64,000 bases of DNA from Bubalus kerabau (GCF_029407905.1 NC_073634.1:25309501-25373500); one strand, 5' to 3'; shown: positions 22,182 through 33,830, counted from the stretch's first letter. The notes: generated by a model from the letters alone, not told the origin. Program-made: numbers and translations.

Positions 22182-22408
22182 GCGTGCTATGCGTGCTAAA
22201 TTGTTTCAGTTGTGTCCAGCTCTTTGTGACCCTATGGACTGTAGCCCACCAGGCTTCTCTGTCCATGGAATTCTCCAGGCAAGAATACTGGAGTGGGTTG
22301 CCATGCCCTCCTCCAGGGGATCTTCCCAACCCAGGGATTGAACTCAAATCTCATGTCTCCTGAACTGGCAGGTGGGTTCTTTACTGCTAGTGCCCCCTGG
22401 GAAGCCCA
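22182..22408 (-). mobile_element. Bov-tA SINE
   Basis: Reverse strand, from gcgtgctatgcgtgctaaat to the head end ccccctgggaagccca. A perfect 9-bp TSD, caagggtgt, lies at 22173-22181 and 22409-22417. Confidence 0.95.
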
Positions 22409-22417
22409 CAAGGGTGT

Positions 22418-23399
22418 AGCTGATATTAAAGAATTTCCTCTGATAGTACTCAGTCTTTACTCTCTTTGCCTCTTGTCCACACTTCAACTGTTTGGGTTTC
22501 TTTGTTTGATGAAGTGACCTAAGCTTTTATTCCAGAGGTTTCCTGGCTATTGTTAGAACTGTCATACATTTTGCTAGAGGACATTAACATCTGTTGGACA
22601 TGGTAGATCAAGGTGGTACCCAGAGATGCTCCTGGTTGGACAGGCCTTGGACTGTGAGCTTCAGTGGGAAGCTTGGCAAAATGGGGCCACACGAAAATAT
22701 TTTGAGGGAAGTGTCAGGAGGGCGAAAAGGGTGAAGCAGATGAGAAGGGAACCTTTTAAGACAGATCTGTCTGCTCCCCTGATGACTGACTACTCACTGT
22801 CTTTCTCCAGGGAACTGGAATGGGCTCAGCTCACACCCGGCCTCCCTTCCTCACCCCACTCCTCACACTCGGCAGGAGACACGGCTGAGGGAATGTCAGG
22901 TGGACCCCACCCCCTGCCAGCCCTCCTCCATTTCAGTACACGAGGTCAAAGCAGGTTGTGCTTGGATTCTTCTGCTGTTAATTTTCATTACCCAAACAGT
23001 CATTAAATGAAACTCAGCCCAGGCTTTTTTTTTTGGTTTGGTTTTTATTACCACCACCTGACTAATTATTAAAAAGCAAGCAAGCATCAATTAGTTGCAG
23101 ACATATACATGACAGTTACACTGGGGAGACAGGACAGGGTTGAACAACACATTCCCCTGGAGTGCCGAATAATCTGGCAGAGACCAGAACTCCGTGGATA
23201 AGCAACAAATGTGTCTAATTGACTTCCTGTGAAATGAGGTCCTCATGTCAAAACATCTGGGCACAATTTTCTGAGCATTTAAACAACTCTCTGGCTCTGC
23301 AGAGGCATAGAGGATGCCCTGGGCTGCATCTTGACTGGATTTAAACAGTCCCCTTGCACTTTATCCGTGGTCCCCTTCACTTCTTGCCGCAAATGCCCT
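22418..23399. other. Unassigned non-coding DNA
   Basis: An open frame of 126 codons (22626-23006, +) has no recognisable motif and ordinary composition, so I do not call it a gene. A T/G run lies near 23023-23048. Confidence 0.4.
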
Positions 23400-23790
23400 C
23401 ATCTTTAGCTCTTGGACAAACCCACCTGTTATAGTTTGAAGTGATGTGCTTTTCTCCCCATATCTCATCACCCCGTTCTCTGCCGCACTGAACTTCTGGC
23501 TATTCCATGGACATGACCGAAGGGTCAGATTAGATATTTTGTATGCATTCTTTGTCCCTTGTGTGGTTGAAATGCATTCTTATCCTTCAAAAGTCACTGT
23601 CTAAATGTAGCTTTTATAGTGTTCTCCAGCCGTTAGTTGTTTTATATACCATTCCCCCACTTCCTATCTTGAGAATAGTGCTTATCAGATTTACATTGTA
23701 ATTTAACTGCTCACACATCTGTCTTTTCTACTAGCACATGAGCTGCTTGAATTTAGGGAATGTGTTGTTCTTATTTTATAGTCTAAGATC
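23400..23790 (+). repeat. L2 LINE 3' end
   Basis: The text agtgcttatcagatttacat, ttgtaatttaactgctcaca, tgtcttttctactagcacat and gagctgcttgaatttaggga is the L2 3'UTR order (low-level expression: 'cactagactgtgagctcc'). Old and diverged. Confidence 0.65.
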
Positions 23791-23943
23791 CAAGTTCATG
23801 AGCCATTGGTGAATTTTTGTAGTATTTATGAATTGATTTTTACTTGGTCAACTAAAATGATGAAGTTTGAAAATATAACAAATAGATTTCTATTCAACAG
23901 TTGGTATTATTTTCCTATAGTTAATTGCCCACCGATAAGAATA

Positions 23944-24102
23944 GACTGTAGTCCGCCAGGCTCCTCTGTCCATGGGATTCTTTAGGCAACAATACTGGAG
24001 TGGATTGCCATTTCCTTCTACAGGGGATCTTCCCCACCCAGGGATCACATTCTGTTCTGCATTGCAGGCAGATTCTTTACCATAGGAGTCACCAGGGAGG
24101 CC
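23944..24102 (-). mobile_element. Bov-tA SINE, 3'-truncated
   Basis: Reverse strand. It starts inside the body at actgtagtccgccaggctcc and ends at the head caccagggaggccca. The flanking ataagaa at 23935-23941 and about 24105-24111 is a probable short TSD. Confidence 0.92.
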
Positions 24103-24227
24103 CAATAAGAAGTATGGGCAGGTTTTATATCCCCCTCCAGGTTTGGGGAAGAGTCCTAGACAGCACCTGTGATGTACATATTGTACATCTAGCTCAATAT
24201 ACTAGAGCTATTCTTATCTTTGTACTC

Positions 24228-24388
24228 CAAGGACCATCGGAATTACCTGGAGCTTGATGGGCATGCAGATTTCTGAGATCTTGAGAACACAGAATCAGAT
24301 CTTTAAGAAGTAGGAGCTGGAGTCTAGATGTTCAAAAAGTTGCCTGAGTGAGTCTTAGAGACTGTAAATTTGAAAGCCACTGCAGTAA
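24228..24388 (+). repeat. MER5A-like hAT-Charlie remnant
   Basis: Words ggaccatcggaattacctgg, agcttgatgggcatgcagat and a terminal gaaagccactgcag follow the MER5A pattern (..atcacctgggagcttg..aatgcagaatc..). Diverged. Confidence 0.55.
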
Positions 24389-25049
24389 AGAGAAGAAGGG
24401 AGATAAAATGTTCCTTCATAAAGGCAGTCAGGGTATTTTGTGGTATAAAATAAAACTAGAGAGTAAAAAGTATTGTGAGAGGCAACACTCTTACCCCGTT
24501 CTGTGATATCGAAGACAGATAGCCTTTCATTTTGAAACTTTCTTGCCTGCATTCTTATCCTCCCTTCAGCCTTTATGTGCTGCATGTATCCTCAGTCTGG
24601 TGTGTGTCAAAGATTTTTCATGCATGCCCCTGATAGAAAAAAGTGCAGCTATATTTCTGGGACTCTGGGTAAACAATCCAAAGCAGCCTCCTGGAGAAAA
24701 CAACATTCCTGTAAAGTTTTCAACATTATCTTAAATATTCAAGTTGACTATCCATTCTATTCTATAATCATTACATGCACATAAATATGTGTTATATATA
24801 AACATATATATTGGTTTTAAAATAAAAGTAATGTTTTAAAACACTATTGAATAAAATTTAAACAGTAGGAAATTTGTTCTTGACAAATTTGTTTGTCCTT
24901 TGACATAACTGCAGGATTGTGGGTTTTCTCCATTTAAGAAGGCATCATCTTAAAATATCAGTGGATAAGGATTCTAGAAGGAAGAAAAATAGAATAATAA
25001 AGCTAGTGTAGCTGTAGAAATAAAAATGGAATGATATACCAATTGCTTC
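24389..25049. other. Unassigned non-coding DNA
   Basis: AT-rich around 24780-24840. No gene or confident repeat. Confidence 0.45.
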
Positions 25050-25215
25050 AAATTGTCTTTGGAATCAGAGCTCATTTATTGGCTATACAATCTCAGGCAA
25101 ATGACATTACCTCTTAGAACCTCTGATCTTTTGTCCATAAAATGAAAATAAACTACCAACCTTTCAGAAATGATTGTAAAGAATAGAGATAATGTATGTG
25201 AAACCAATGGTCCAT
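25050..25215 (+). repeat. MIR SINE
   Basis: Words tctttggaatcagagctc, aatctcaggcaaatgacatt, acctcttagaacctctgatc and gtccataaaatgaaaataaa follow MIR order. Confidence 0.7.
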
Positions 25216-25269
25216 AACAGGATCTCAAAAATTGCATCTCTTTTTAAAATCAACGTTTTATCTTCTTGC

Positions 25270-26250
25270 CATGACAAAATAACTGGTACCCGATTAGCCT
25301 TCTCACCATAAAAAATTCTGAAAACAACTGTTGCCCCAAATTTAACAATAGACAGAGGAGGACTGTGAATCTAGAGAAGAGAAAATGAAGAGCAATATGA
25401 TTAACCCAGCTTCCTACCTGTAGGCAATTTCTGGACTCTGCACAGGGAGAAAAAACCCAGGTAGAATCATTGAACTTTGTAGTCTCAGAGATCAGAGTTT
25501 GAGGGATTAAGGTAGCTATAATTTATGGCACAGAATACTAAAGAGAAAGAAAATATCCAGAGAAAGTGCATAGACATCTGCATAGGGATTTCTTCAATTC
25601 CTTGGATAATTACTAACCTGTCCACATTGCAGTGAATCCCCACAGGCCACACAAAGAGCATCTGGGAAAATAATGAATTACCAGGGAGCTAGAAGCTGAA
25701 TAATTCCCAGAGCCTACTTAAAAACCCATTCTTACTAAGTTTTATAAGAAGCCTCAAAAGGATTTGATGATCCACAGGTAAACTAAGAGTACCACTCTTT
25801 AAAAAAAGAAAACAGAATCTAGGCACTAACCATGTAACATTCACTATGTCCAGCATCCAGTCATAAATCATCAGGTGAAGAAACAGGAAAATGTGACCCA
25901 TAATCAAGAGAGAAATCAGTGAGAACAAGCAGATATAGAAATGATAAAATCAGCAAAGAAGGATTTTAATGTCCTGTTGTAAATGTGAACACAGTGTCCA
26001 TGACCTATGGAATAATGGAATTATTGGAATAATTATGGAATAATTCCCAGTGGTCAAACACTTAAAGTTGGAATCTTAGGAGAAGAGGGGCAGCAACTAT
26101 CTGAAGCAACTGGCTGAAAAGTTCCAAGTGTGATGAAAAATTTCAACTCATCATATCAAGGTGAGGAGGGCATTATGATAAAAAGAGCAAAAAAGGAGTG
26201 CTAGGCAGGTAATCTTAGCAGGTGATCACTAAAATAATTATGTCTCAGTT
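25270..26250 (+). repeat. Old L1 (L1M) 5'-region relic
   Basis: The run ggaaaatgtgacccataatc, aagagagaaatcagtgagaa and gatttaatgtcctg-like text recalls the L1M 5'UTR/ORF1-proximal consensus (gtgacccataatcaagagaaaaatcagt). No intact frame remains. Boundaries are vague. Confidence 0.5.
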
Positions 26251-26321
26251 GCTGTGGGCAGTATTATCATCAGTGGATGACCCCTTTTACAGTGGAAGCA
26301 GAATTTCATCTGGAATACTTT

Positions 26322-28232
26322 TGTTGCTGTTCAGTCACAGTCATGTCTGACTCTTTGCAACCCCATGGACTGCAGCCTGCCAGGCTCTTCTGTCCTCCAC
26401 TGTCTCCTGGAGTTTGCTCAAATTCATGTCCATTGAGTTGGTGATGCTATCTGCCCATCTCATCCTCTGCCACCCTCTTCTTTTGCCTTCAATCTTTCCC
26501 AACATTAAGTCTTTTCCAATGAGTCCACTCTTCTCATCAGGTAGCCAAAGTATTGGAGCTTCAAATTCAGCATCAGTCCTTCCACTGAATATTCAGGGGT
26601 TGATTTCCTTTAGGATTTACTGGTTTGATCTCCTTGCAGTCCAAGGGACTCTCAAAAGTAATATTCAGCACCACAGTTCAAAAGCATGAATTCTTTGGCA
26701 CTCAGCCTTCTTTATGGTCCAACTCTCACATCCGTACCTGAATACTGGAAAAACTTTTTAATATGCTATCTAGGTTGGTCATAGCTTTCCTGCCAAGAAG
26801 CAAGTTTCTTTTAGTTTCATAGCCTCAGTCACCCTACTCAGAGATTTTGGAGCCAAAGAAAATGAAATCTGTTACTGCTTCCACTTTTTCCCTTTGTATT
26901 TGCCATGAAGTGATGGGACCAGATGCCACAATCTTAGTTTTTTGATTGTTGAGTTTTAAGCCAGCTTTTTCACTCTCCTCTTTCACCCTCATCAAGAGGC
27001 TCTTTAGTTCCTCTTTTCTTTCTGTCATTAGGGTTGTATCATCTGCATATCTGAGGTTATTGATATTTATCCTGGCAATCTTTATTCCAGATTGTGATAC
27101 AGCCAGCCTGGCATTTCACATGATGCACTCTTCATATAAGTTAAATAAGCAGGGTGACAATGTACAACCTTATCATACTGCTTTCCCAATTTTGAGCAGT
27201 TATCCCGTGTCTGGTTTTAAATGTTGCTTCTTGACTTGCATATCAGTTTTTCAGGACGCAGGTAAGGTGGTCTGCTATTCCCATCTCTTTCAGAATTTTC
27301 CAGTTTGTTGTGATACACACAGTCAGAGGCTTTAGCCTAGTCAATGAAGCACAAGTGGATGTTTTTTTGAAATTCCCTTGCTTTCTCCATGATCGAATGA
27401 TTATTGGCAATTTAATCTCTGGTTCCTCTCCCTTTTCTAATTCCAGCTTTACAGCTGAAAGTTCTTGATTTGTGTACTGTGGAAGCTTAGCTTGAAGGAT
27501 TTTGAGCATAACTTTGCTAGTATGTAAAATGAGTGCAATTGTACAGTAGTTCAAACATTCCTTGACATTGCCCTTTTGGGGAATTGAAATGAAAACTCAC
27601 ATTTTCCAGTCCTGTGGCCACTGCTGAGTTTTCCAAATTTGCTGGGATATTGCATGCAACTATTTAATGACATCATCTTTTAGAATTTTACATAGCTTGG
27701 CTGGAATTCCACCACCTTCACTAGCTTTTCGTAGTAATGCTTCCTAAGGCCCACTTGACTTCACACTCCAGATGTCTGGCTCTAGGTGAGTGACCACACC
27801 ATTATGGTTATCCAGGTCATTAAGACCTTTTTTGTATAGTTCTTCTTTCCATCTCTCATTAATCTCTTCTGCTTCATCCTTACCATTTCTGTCCTTTATT
27901 GTACCCATTTTTGCATGAAATGTTCCCTTGATATCTCCAATTTCTCAAAGAAATGTCCAGTCTTTTCTATTGTTTTCCTCTATTTCTTTGCATTGTTCAT
28001 TTAAGAAGTCCTTCTTATCTCTCCTTGCTATTCTGGAACTCTGCATTCAGTAGAGTATATCTTTTCCGTTCTCCTTTGCTTTTTGCTTTACTTCTTTTCT
28101 CAGCTATTTGTAAAGCCTCCTCAGACAACCACTTTGTCTTCTTGCATTTCTTTTTCTTTGGATTGGTTTTGGTCACTGCCTCCTATATGATGTTATGAAC
28201 TTCCATCCATAGTTCTTCAGATACTCTGGAAT
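26322..28232 (-). mobile_element. BovB LINE, 1.9 kb, 5'-truncated
   Basis: Reverse complement covers most of the BovB reverse-transcriptase half: the C-terminal block near 26400-26750, then GLKLNNQKTKIVASGPITSW (about 26880-26970), the RT fingers and palm further on, up to text such as tccatccatagttcttcaga near 28200. Scattered frameshifts and stops have broken ORF2. Older and more diverged than the BovB at 29635. Confidence 0.93.
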
Positions 28233-28564
28233 GCTTTAAATCACATCAAAGAAATGAAGGTAATTTTAGGTTCATTTTTGGAATATTTCCTTCAACTCAC
28301 AGAATAGAAATGCAGAAAATTCAGGGACAGAATCTGTCTGGTTCCAAGATGCATGCAAGCTTGTTTAGACTTTCTCTGGTGGAAAAATGGGGTGGGGAGG
28401 GGAGGGGAAAGCAGGTGGACAAAGTAAGGAATCCAAAAGTATTTTAATGAAATTTGGAGATGATCTTTCTGATTCTTATTCCTGCCTTAATTCGAAAGAA
28501 GGCAATTTTGAAATAGAAGACAATGGCTATTAAACTCAATTGAATCATTGTACAGTTATATCAG
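28233..28564. other. Unassigned; may include ERV U3
   Basis: No repeat words I recognise. A G-rich run (ggggtggggaggggagggga, 28390-28409) stands out. Part could be diverged U3 of the LTR that follows. Confidence 0.35.
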
Positions 28565-28778
28565 TGTTATGGATTCAAAACTCAGCCGGGTAAATTAGGT
28601 CATTTATTTTGTTATGAGTCACTCATTATTCCCTTACCCTACTGCTTTCCACCCGGGTGCCCTTTCCCAATAAAATCTCTTGCTTTGTCAGCACATGTGT
28701 CTCCTCGGACAATTCATTTCCGAATGTTAAACAAGAGCCCAGTTTCGGGCCCTGGAAGGGGTCCGCCTTCCTGCAACA
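28565..28778 (+). mobile_element. ERV LTR 3' portion (R-U5)
   Basis: A polyadenylation signal aataaa (28669-28674) is followed by a U5-like segment ending in aaca at 28778. Two bases later a primer-binding site starts, so this is the right edge of a 5' LTR. The left boundary is a guess: tgttatgg at 28565 could be the LTR start, but 214 bp would be short. The layout fits a class-I (gammaretrovirus-like) endogenous retrovirus, defective here. Confidence 0.75.
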
Positions 28779-28780
28779 AA

Positions 28781-28799
28781 TGGTGACTCTGGTGGGACT
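28781..28799 (+). other. Retroviral primer-binding site, tRNA-Arg(UCU) type
   Basis: tggtgactctggtgggact matches the complement of the 3' end of tRNA-Arg(UCU) at 17 of 19 positions (known tRNA end ..ATCCCACCAGAGTCG plus CCA). The TGG start two bases after the LTR end is the standard place. Reverse transcription of the parental virus would have been primed here. Confidence 0.75.
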
Positions 28800-29409
28800 A
28801 TTCTTCGCTGAGACTGACATCCTGACCACTCAGGGTACTCAGGGGCCAGCTTGCCTGCCAATGGACCAGACCCAGCAGCTGCAACTGGGACCCTTTTGTC
28901 CCTGGTCTCCTCCTGACATGGACAACTGGCCAGAGTGCCCCAACCAGGTAAGGAACAAGAGACTTTATTGACCTTTCTCACCTTCCCTCTCTCTTTCCTC
29001 TCCTTAACTCTCCCTATCCTTCCCCGTTTTTCTAGTCCCCCGGTCCTGGACACAGGAATCTGGTCGAAGGGCCCTCAGCCTGAGCTGAGGATTGGAGACT
29101 GATGACCTCCTCTTGGCAGAGAACTCGAATTCTGGTTCTGGTCTGGGCTAGTTTCTGGTAGGGCTGAGTTCCAGTCCTCCCTTTTCTGGAGGCCCAGGGT
29201 AGAGGCCCATAATGCCTGGGTATCTGTAGGTGGCAGGAGACGTCTGTAAGGCCACCCCTTTTGCCCCCCTCTTCCGCCTCCTCCCCCTCCTTCTTTCAAC
29301 CTGGCTTCCTTTTCTCCCTTGAAATCTTTGATGTTAGTACTTGGATCTAAAGTTCTGTGTCTCTATAGGAGGTTTTCTGAGAGACTGTATTTTTTTTCTT
29401 GTATTTAAG
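28800..29409 (+). mobile_element. ERV leader, truncated before gag
   Basis: The untranslated leader follows the primer-binding site. caggtaagg at 28945-28953 is a good splice-donor consensus. Then comes a pyrimidine-rich stretch (28975-29035) and unremarkable DNA up to the Bov-tA at 29410. I see no gag, pol or env motif, so this is a fragment with only LTR edge and leader. Confidence 0.6.
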
Positions 29410-29623
29410 GGCTTCCCTGGTGGCACAGAGGTTAAAGCATCTGCCTGCAATGTGGGAGACCTGGGTTCGATCCCTGGGTCGGGAAGATCCCCTGGAGAGG
29501 AAATGGAAACCCACTCCAGTATTCTTGCCTGGAGAATCCCATGGACAGAGGAGCTTGGTGGGCTATAGTCCATGGGTCGCAAAGAGTCAGACATGACTGA
29601 GCAACTTCACTTTTCACTTTCAC
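29410..29623 (+). mobile_element. Bov-tA SINE
   Basis: Complete sense copy from gcttccctggtggcacagag to the tail ttcacttttcactttcac. Close to consensus. Its tail abuts the TSD of the following BovB. Its 3' part supplies the first codons of the chimeric frame at 29572. Confidence 0.95.
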
Positions 29624-30483
29624 TGTTGCTAATATACATCATGAGAAACGCTGGACTGGAAGAAACACAAGCTGGAATCAAGATTGCCGGGAGAAATATC
29701 AATAACCTCAGATATGCAGATGACACCACCCTTATGGCAGAAAGTGAAGAGGAACTCAAAAGCCTCTTGATGAAGGTGAAAGTGGAGAGTGAAAAAGTTG
29801 GCTTAAAGCTCAACATTCAGAAAACGAAGATCATGGCATCTGGTCCCATCACTTCATGGGAAATAGATGGGGAAACAGTGGAAACAGTGTCAGACTTTAT
29901 TTTTCTGGGCTCCAAAATCACTGCAGATGGTGAATGCAGCCATGAAATTAAAAGACGCTTACTCCTTGGAAGGAAAGTTATGACCAACCTAGATAGCATA
30001 TTGAAAAGCAGAGACATTACTTTGCCAACAAAGGTTCGTCTAGTCAAGGCTATGGTTTTTCCAGTGGTCATGTATGGATGTGAGAGTTGGACTGTGAAGA
30101 AGGCTGAGTGCCGAAGAATTGATGCTCTTGAGCTGGGGTGTTGGAGAAGACTCTTGAGAGTCCCTTGGACTGCAAGGAGATCCAACCAGTCCATTCTGAA
30201 GGAGATCAGCCCTGGGATTTCTTTGGAAGGAATGATGCTAAAGCTGAAACTCCAGTACTTTGGCCACCTCATGCGAAGAGTTGACTCATTGGAAAAGACT
30301 CTGATGCTGGGAGGGATTGGGGGCAAGAGGAGAAGGGGACGACAGAGGATGAGATGGCTGGATGGCATCACTGACTTGATGGACATGAGTCTGAGTGAAC
30401 TCCGGGAGTTGGTGATGGACAGGGAGGCCTGGCGTGCTGTGATTCATGGGGTCTCAGAGAGTCGGACACAACTGAGCGACTGA
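29572..30483 (+). pseudogene. BovB ORF2 C-terminus, open 303-codon chimeric frame
   Basis: BovB ORF2 encodes the endonuclease/reverse transcriptase that copies BovB RNA at its target and also mobilises Bov SINEs. From about residue 22 this frame is uninterrupted BovB: YADD at residues 48-51 (RT active site), then GLKLNIQKTKIMASGPITSW, VVMYGCESW, KLKLQYFGHLMRR and the C-terminal DREAWRAVIHGV to a natural TGA. The endonuclease and the RT fingers and palm before YADD are absent, so it cannot be an active enzyme. The first 20 or so codons (ATG in the Bov-tA) are SINE-derived. A non-functional remnant that simply lacks stop codons. Confidence 0.93.
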
Positions 30484-30490
30484 TCTGATC
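29635..30490 (+). mobile_element. BovB LINE, 5'-truncated, young
   Basis: A perfect 11-bp TSD, tgttgctaata, lies at 29624-29634 and 30491-30501. The element is 5'-truncated within the reverse transcriptase and ends gagcgactgatctgatc. The clean TSD and open frame indicate a relatively recent insertion, next to the Bov-tA. Confidence 0.96.
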
Positions 30491-30657
30491 TGTTGCTAAT
30501 AAGTGAGTGTTACTGGTTACAAGAAGAATAGGAAATGTGTGTGGCTAGAACAGCAAAATTCATGAAATATGAATGACAAGGCATACTAATTTTTGCTTAA
30601 AAACAAAAATATCAAAAAACAAAGCCAATATTTACAGAGAATCAGGTTTGTTGAAAT

Positions 30658-30875
30658 ACAGTTGACTCTTGAACATGCCTGGGTTGGAGATTGTGACTCT
30701 GCAGAGTTGAAAATGCACATATAACTTATAGTTGACCATGTGTGTCTGGGGTTCCACACCCACAGATTCAATCGACCACATATTGAATAGTACTGTAGTA
30801 TTTACTATTGAAAAAATGTGTATGAAAGTGGACCATCATAGTTCAAACTTGTGCCATTCAAGGCCTAACTGTATA
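30658..30875. mobile_element. Tigger-like MITE with TA target duplication
   Basis: Left end ta+cagttgactcttgaac and right end gccattcaaggcctaactg+ta form worn terminal inverted repeats, bounded by TA, the pogo/Tigger target. Interior gttgaaaatgcacatataac and attgaatagtactgtagtat recurs at 50771-50998. No transposase remains. Confidence 0.7.
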
Positions 30876-30884
30876 CTGTTAACT

Positions 30885-31312
30885 TAGCACTATTCACAGT
30901 AGCCAAGAGATAGAAATGAGCCAAATATCCATCAGCGGATGGATGGAAAGCCAAATGTGCTTTATGTCTACAACAGAATGTTATTCACCCCTAAAAGGAA
31001 AGAAGTTCTATTGCACCCTACAATATAGGTGACCTTGAGAAAATTAGGCTAACTGAAATAAGTCTGTTACTAATTTATAAAATTTATATACTATATGGTC
31101 CCTGGTCAAATCTCTGGTCAAATCCACAGAAACACAAAACAGAATGTTAGTTCCCAGGGATTGTGGGTGGGAGTTGTTTAATGAGCATACTTTCAGTTTT
31201 GCAAGATAAAGTTCTGGAGATCTGTTCTACAATATGGATATGCTTAATACTACTAAACTTTACACTTAAAACAGTTAAGTTGGTAAATTTTATTTCACCA
31301 CAATAAAAAACA
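30885..31312 (+). repeat. Old L1 3' end
   Basis: Words cactattcacagtagccaag, atccatcagcggatggatgg, agttcccagggattgtgggt and acagttaagttggtaaattt are the old L1M 3' text in sense. It ends in an A-rich tract leading into a TG/TA repeat. Confidence 0.75.
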
Positions 31313-31346
31313 TGTGTGTGTGTGTTTGTGTGTGTATATATATATA
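31313..31346. repeat. (TG)n/(TA)n microsatellite
   Basis: Short alternating tract grown on the L1 tail. Confidence 0.9.
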
Positions 31347-31349
31347 CTT

Positions 31350-31540
31350 ACATTATTCACTTAAAACTTACAGTAACCCTGTGAGGGTGGACATTATTAA
31401 GCCACTTCAAGATGTGGAAATCAGGTTCAGAGAAATTAAGTGATTGTCTGTAGTCACCCAGCTCTGTTCACAGCACGATGATGATTTAAACTCAGCCATC
31501 TGACTTCAAAGCCAGTGCTCTTCCTACTCATTCTGTTCCG
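31350..31540 (-). repeat. MIR SINE
   Basis: acagtaaccctgtgagggtg, gaaattaagtgattgtctgt, cacccagctctg and cttcaaagccagtgctcttc follow the MIR reverse complement. Confidence 0.8.
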
Positions 31541-31909
31541 TGGAAGTGGACAAGCTCATCACTGCTGGGTCCTGGGCTGCACGGAGGTCCCTGCCCCATA
31601 AAGAAGTGCTCCTTCCTTGAGATCCTTTGTATTTATCCAGTTTTCTGCTTCTCCTTTGAAGATATAGTCTTTGTTCACCTCAACTGCGAGTGATTTTGCA
31701 GGCCTGTAGATTTTTAGACTTGACATCACCTTTAAGCATCTGTTCGAGGTTTCTACCTGTTTTGTCTGATTTAGATGACATGGTAAGTAAAGCCCAATGT
31801 CTCCTGGAAAAGGTCTGTTTTGACCTATAAACATACTGAAATTCTATGTTAAGATTTCATTTACAAAAAATGAAAAGGGTGCTAATGCTAGGAAATTAAT
31901 CTATTCCAA
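31541..31909. other. Unassigned spacer
   Basis: Short open frames without motifs and no clear repeat. Confidence 0.4.
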
Positions 31910-32040
31910 CCACCCATGGCGGGGGAGACTGAGGCCCAGAGTGTCTTGCTGGAGGGAAACAGCTAGTGAGAGGTAAAGCCAAGATGAGAATTCAGGGCTC
32001 TTTGATAATTTCTACTTTAGTTTGCTGCTCTCTGACTCTC
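31910..32040 (-). repeat. MIR SINE fragment
   Basis: ggagactgaggcccagagtg, aacagctagtgagaggtaaa and gagaattcagggctcttt follow the MIR reverse complement. Confidence 0.65.
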
Positions 32041-32082
32041 CTTGCTAAATTCCTGTAAGCCCACATGTTTGGCTGTATGAGT

Positions 32083-32125
32083 GTGTGCTCAGTTGCTCAG
32101 TTGTGTCCAGCTGTGTGTGATCCCC
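32083..32125 (-). mobile_element. Bov-tA SINE scrap
   Basis: gtgctcagttgctcagttgt followed by gtccagctgtgtgtgatccc is the tail end of a Bov SINE in reverse. The rest is missing. A short TG run follows at 32152-32168. Confidence 0.7.
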
Positions 32126-33204
32126 TACTATCTCATTCTTTTCACCCAGATGTGTGTGTGTGTGTGTTGTTCCCTTTCTGAAGTATAGTGTCCCTGAGGG
32201 ATGTCATTCATCTTGGTGTCTGATCGTCTGAGTTAGGACACGGTATTTGCATATTCATTCATTCCACATTGCAGCTGCCTGGATATACCCGCCAATTACA
32301 TGAATAAATATAGTGGATTTCAAACCCATATGGTTATTCACCTCTATCTCCTGTTTCTGTGCTTTTCAGGAGCAAAAAATGTAAGGAAGTTTTGAAAGCC
32401 AGTTTCAAAAGCAGAAAAATTTTAGAGCAGTTTCATTAGTAAAAGAATACTAATAATTGGAATATGTCCTTATGATGAATATGAAAGTTCACTGCTTGTC
32501 TCTATGGCTCTTAGTGGAGGCAGAGGGAGATGAGTGGCAGGTGGGGACTCTCAGAGACCGGTGACAGAGGACTTAGGGTCTGGGGAGCTGCAGCTGCATT
32601 TTGGGTGTGTTCCACCTGGCAAATACCTTTTCAAGTATTTCACATTCAGTGAACTCAGAATGTATTTTGCTAATTGCCTTTTCTATTTGCTTCTTAATCC
32701 CCCTGTGTACTTAAGTGGCAACTTAATCCATCTGTTTCATATTCATTTACACTTAACTCATCTAAATGTTATTTGGAGGGAAAGAAATCTGAAAACTTTT
32801 GGATTTAGTTAATGCGGATTTGATCTTCAATTCCAGAAAGGAAAATCATGAACGAATGAGTACCAGGATTGTTTAGTCTAATTCATAAATAAGAGGATCC
32901 CTCTCTTCCAGTCATAAGCACATTGTGCAACATTGTGACATCAGAGTCTAACCTTTACTGTGTCTCCTGCCTCACCCACACATTGACCTTCCTCGGGTGT
33001 CCTCCTCCTGTGTGCTCCTTATATGCTCTGCTCTCCTACAATAATAGTCCAACCACACCAGCTCCTAACATAATTCTCTGTATTTTTGTAACTCTCGCTC
33101 TACTCATTGGCGGATGATTTATCTGCTAAAGGAATTCATAAGATGTTCATGGGAAATATTATGATGAAACTAGCAATACCCAAACTTTATTGAAAGTTGA
33201 CTAA
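32126..33204. other. Unassigned non-coding DNA
   Basis: About 1 kb without a gene or clear repeat. The open frame 32534-32812 (92 codons) carries no motif. Confidence 0.45.
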
Positions 33205-33400
33205 TGCCAGTGATTGAATGAGTTTATTATAACTCTTATAAGCTCCCTGAGAGGAAGTGGTCCTGTTATTCTTATTTGAGAGATAGAGAGGCAGAGTGAC
33301 GTGACCAGGGTCATGTTGCTTGCACATTGCAGGATGGAAATCACAGCTCAGAATGTCTGACTTCAAGGCTTGCTCCCTTAACCTCCATGCTCACTGCTTC
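33205..33400 (-). repeat. MIR SINE
   Basis: aactcttataagctccctga, gacgtgaccagggtcatgtt and cttgctcccttaacctccat follow the MIR reverse complement. Confidence 0.75.
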
Positions 33401-33830
33401 TTACTGACTTACTGCTTTCTCAGCATGTTTGAATCAAGTGCCTCTTTTTAAGTCTTAAAATGATTCTGATGGATGGAAGAGAAACAGGTATTGGGAATTA
33501 CAAAACAATCCCTTAGGATTCTGGAACGAAAGTTGTGAGAGGGTGAAAGAATTACTCCACAGTAATTCTGGAGAATTACTCCTCCATTAGTCATCTGAGC
33601 TTAACTTGGAAGATGCAAAATATTTCCCTTTGTGAGGGTCCAGATGTAAATCTGCTTGTTTCAAAGAATCTGTCCCGGTACTTTTAATGTAGACAACAAA
33701 CATGGGTTAATTTGAAATGTGCACTAGATTTCGCCACCAGTTTGAGGCTCTGCAGCCTGAATTGCTTTCCCTCCAGCTTCTCTATGGCATCACTAACCCC
33801 TCCAGCTCCCACAAGCATGATTATCTGAGT
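33401..33830. other. Unassigned spacer
   Basis: Nothing recognisable. Confidence 0.45.

Noticed and set aside
22626..23006. 126-codon open frame, plus strand
   Set aside because: No recognisable domain or homology. A frame of this length is expected by chance in a window this long.
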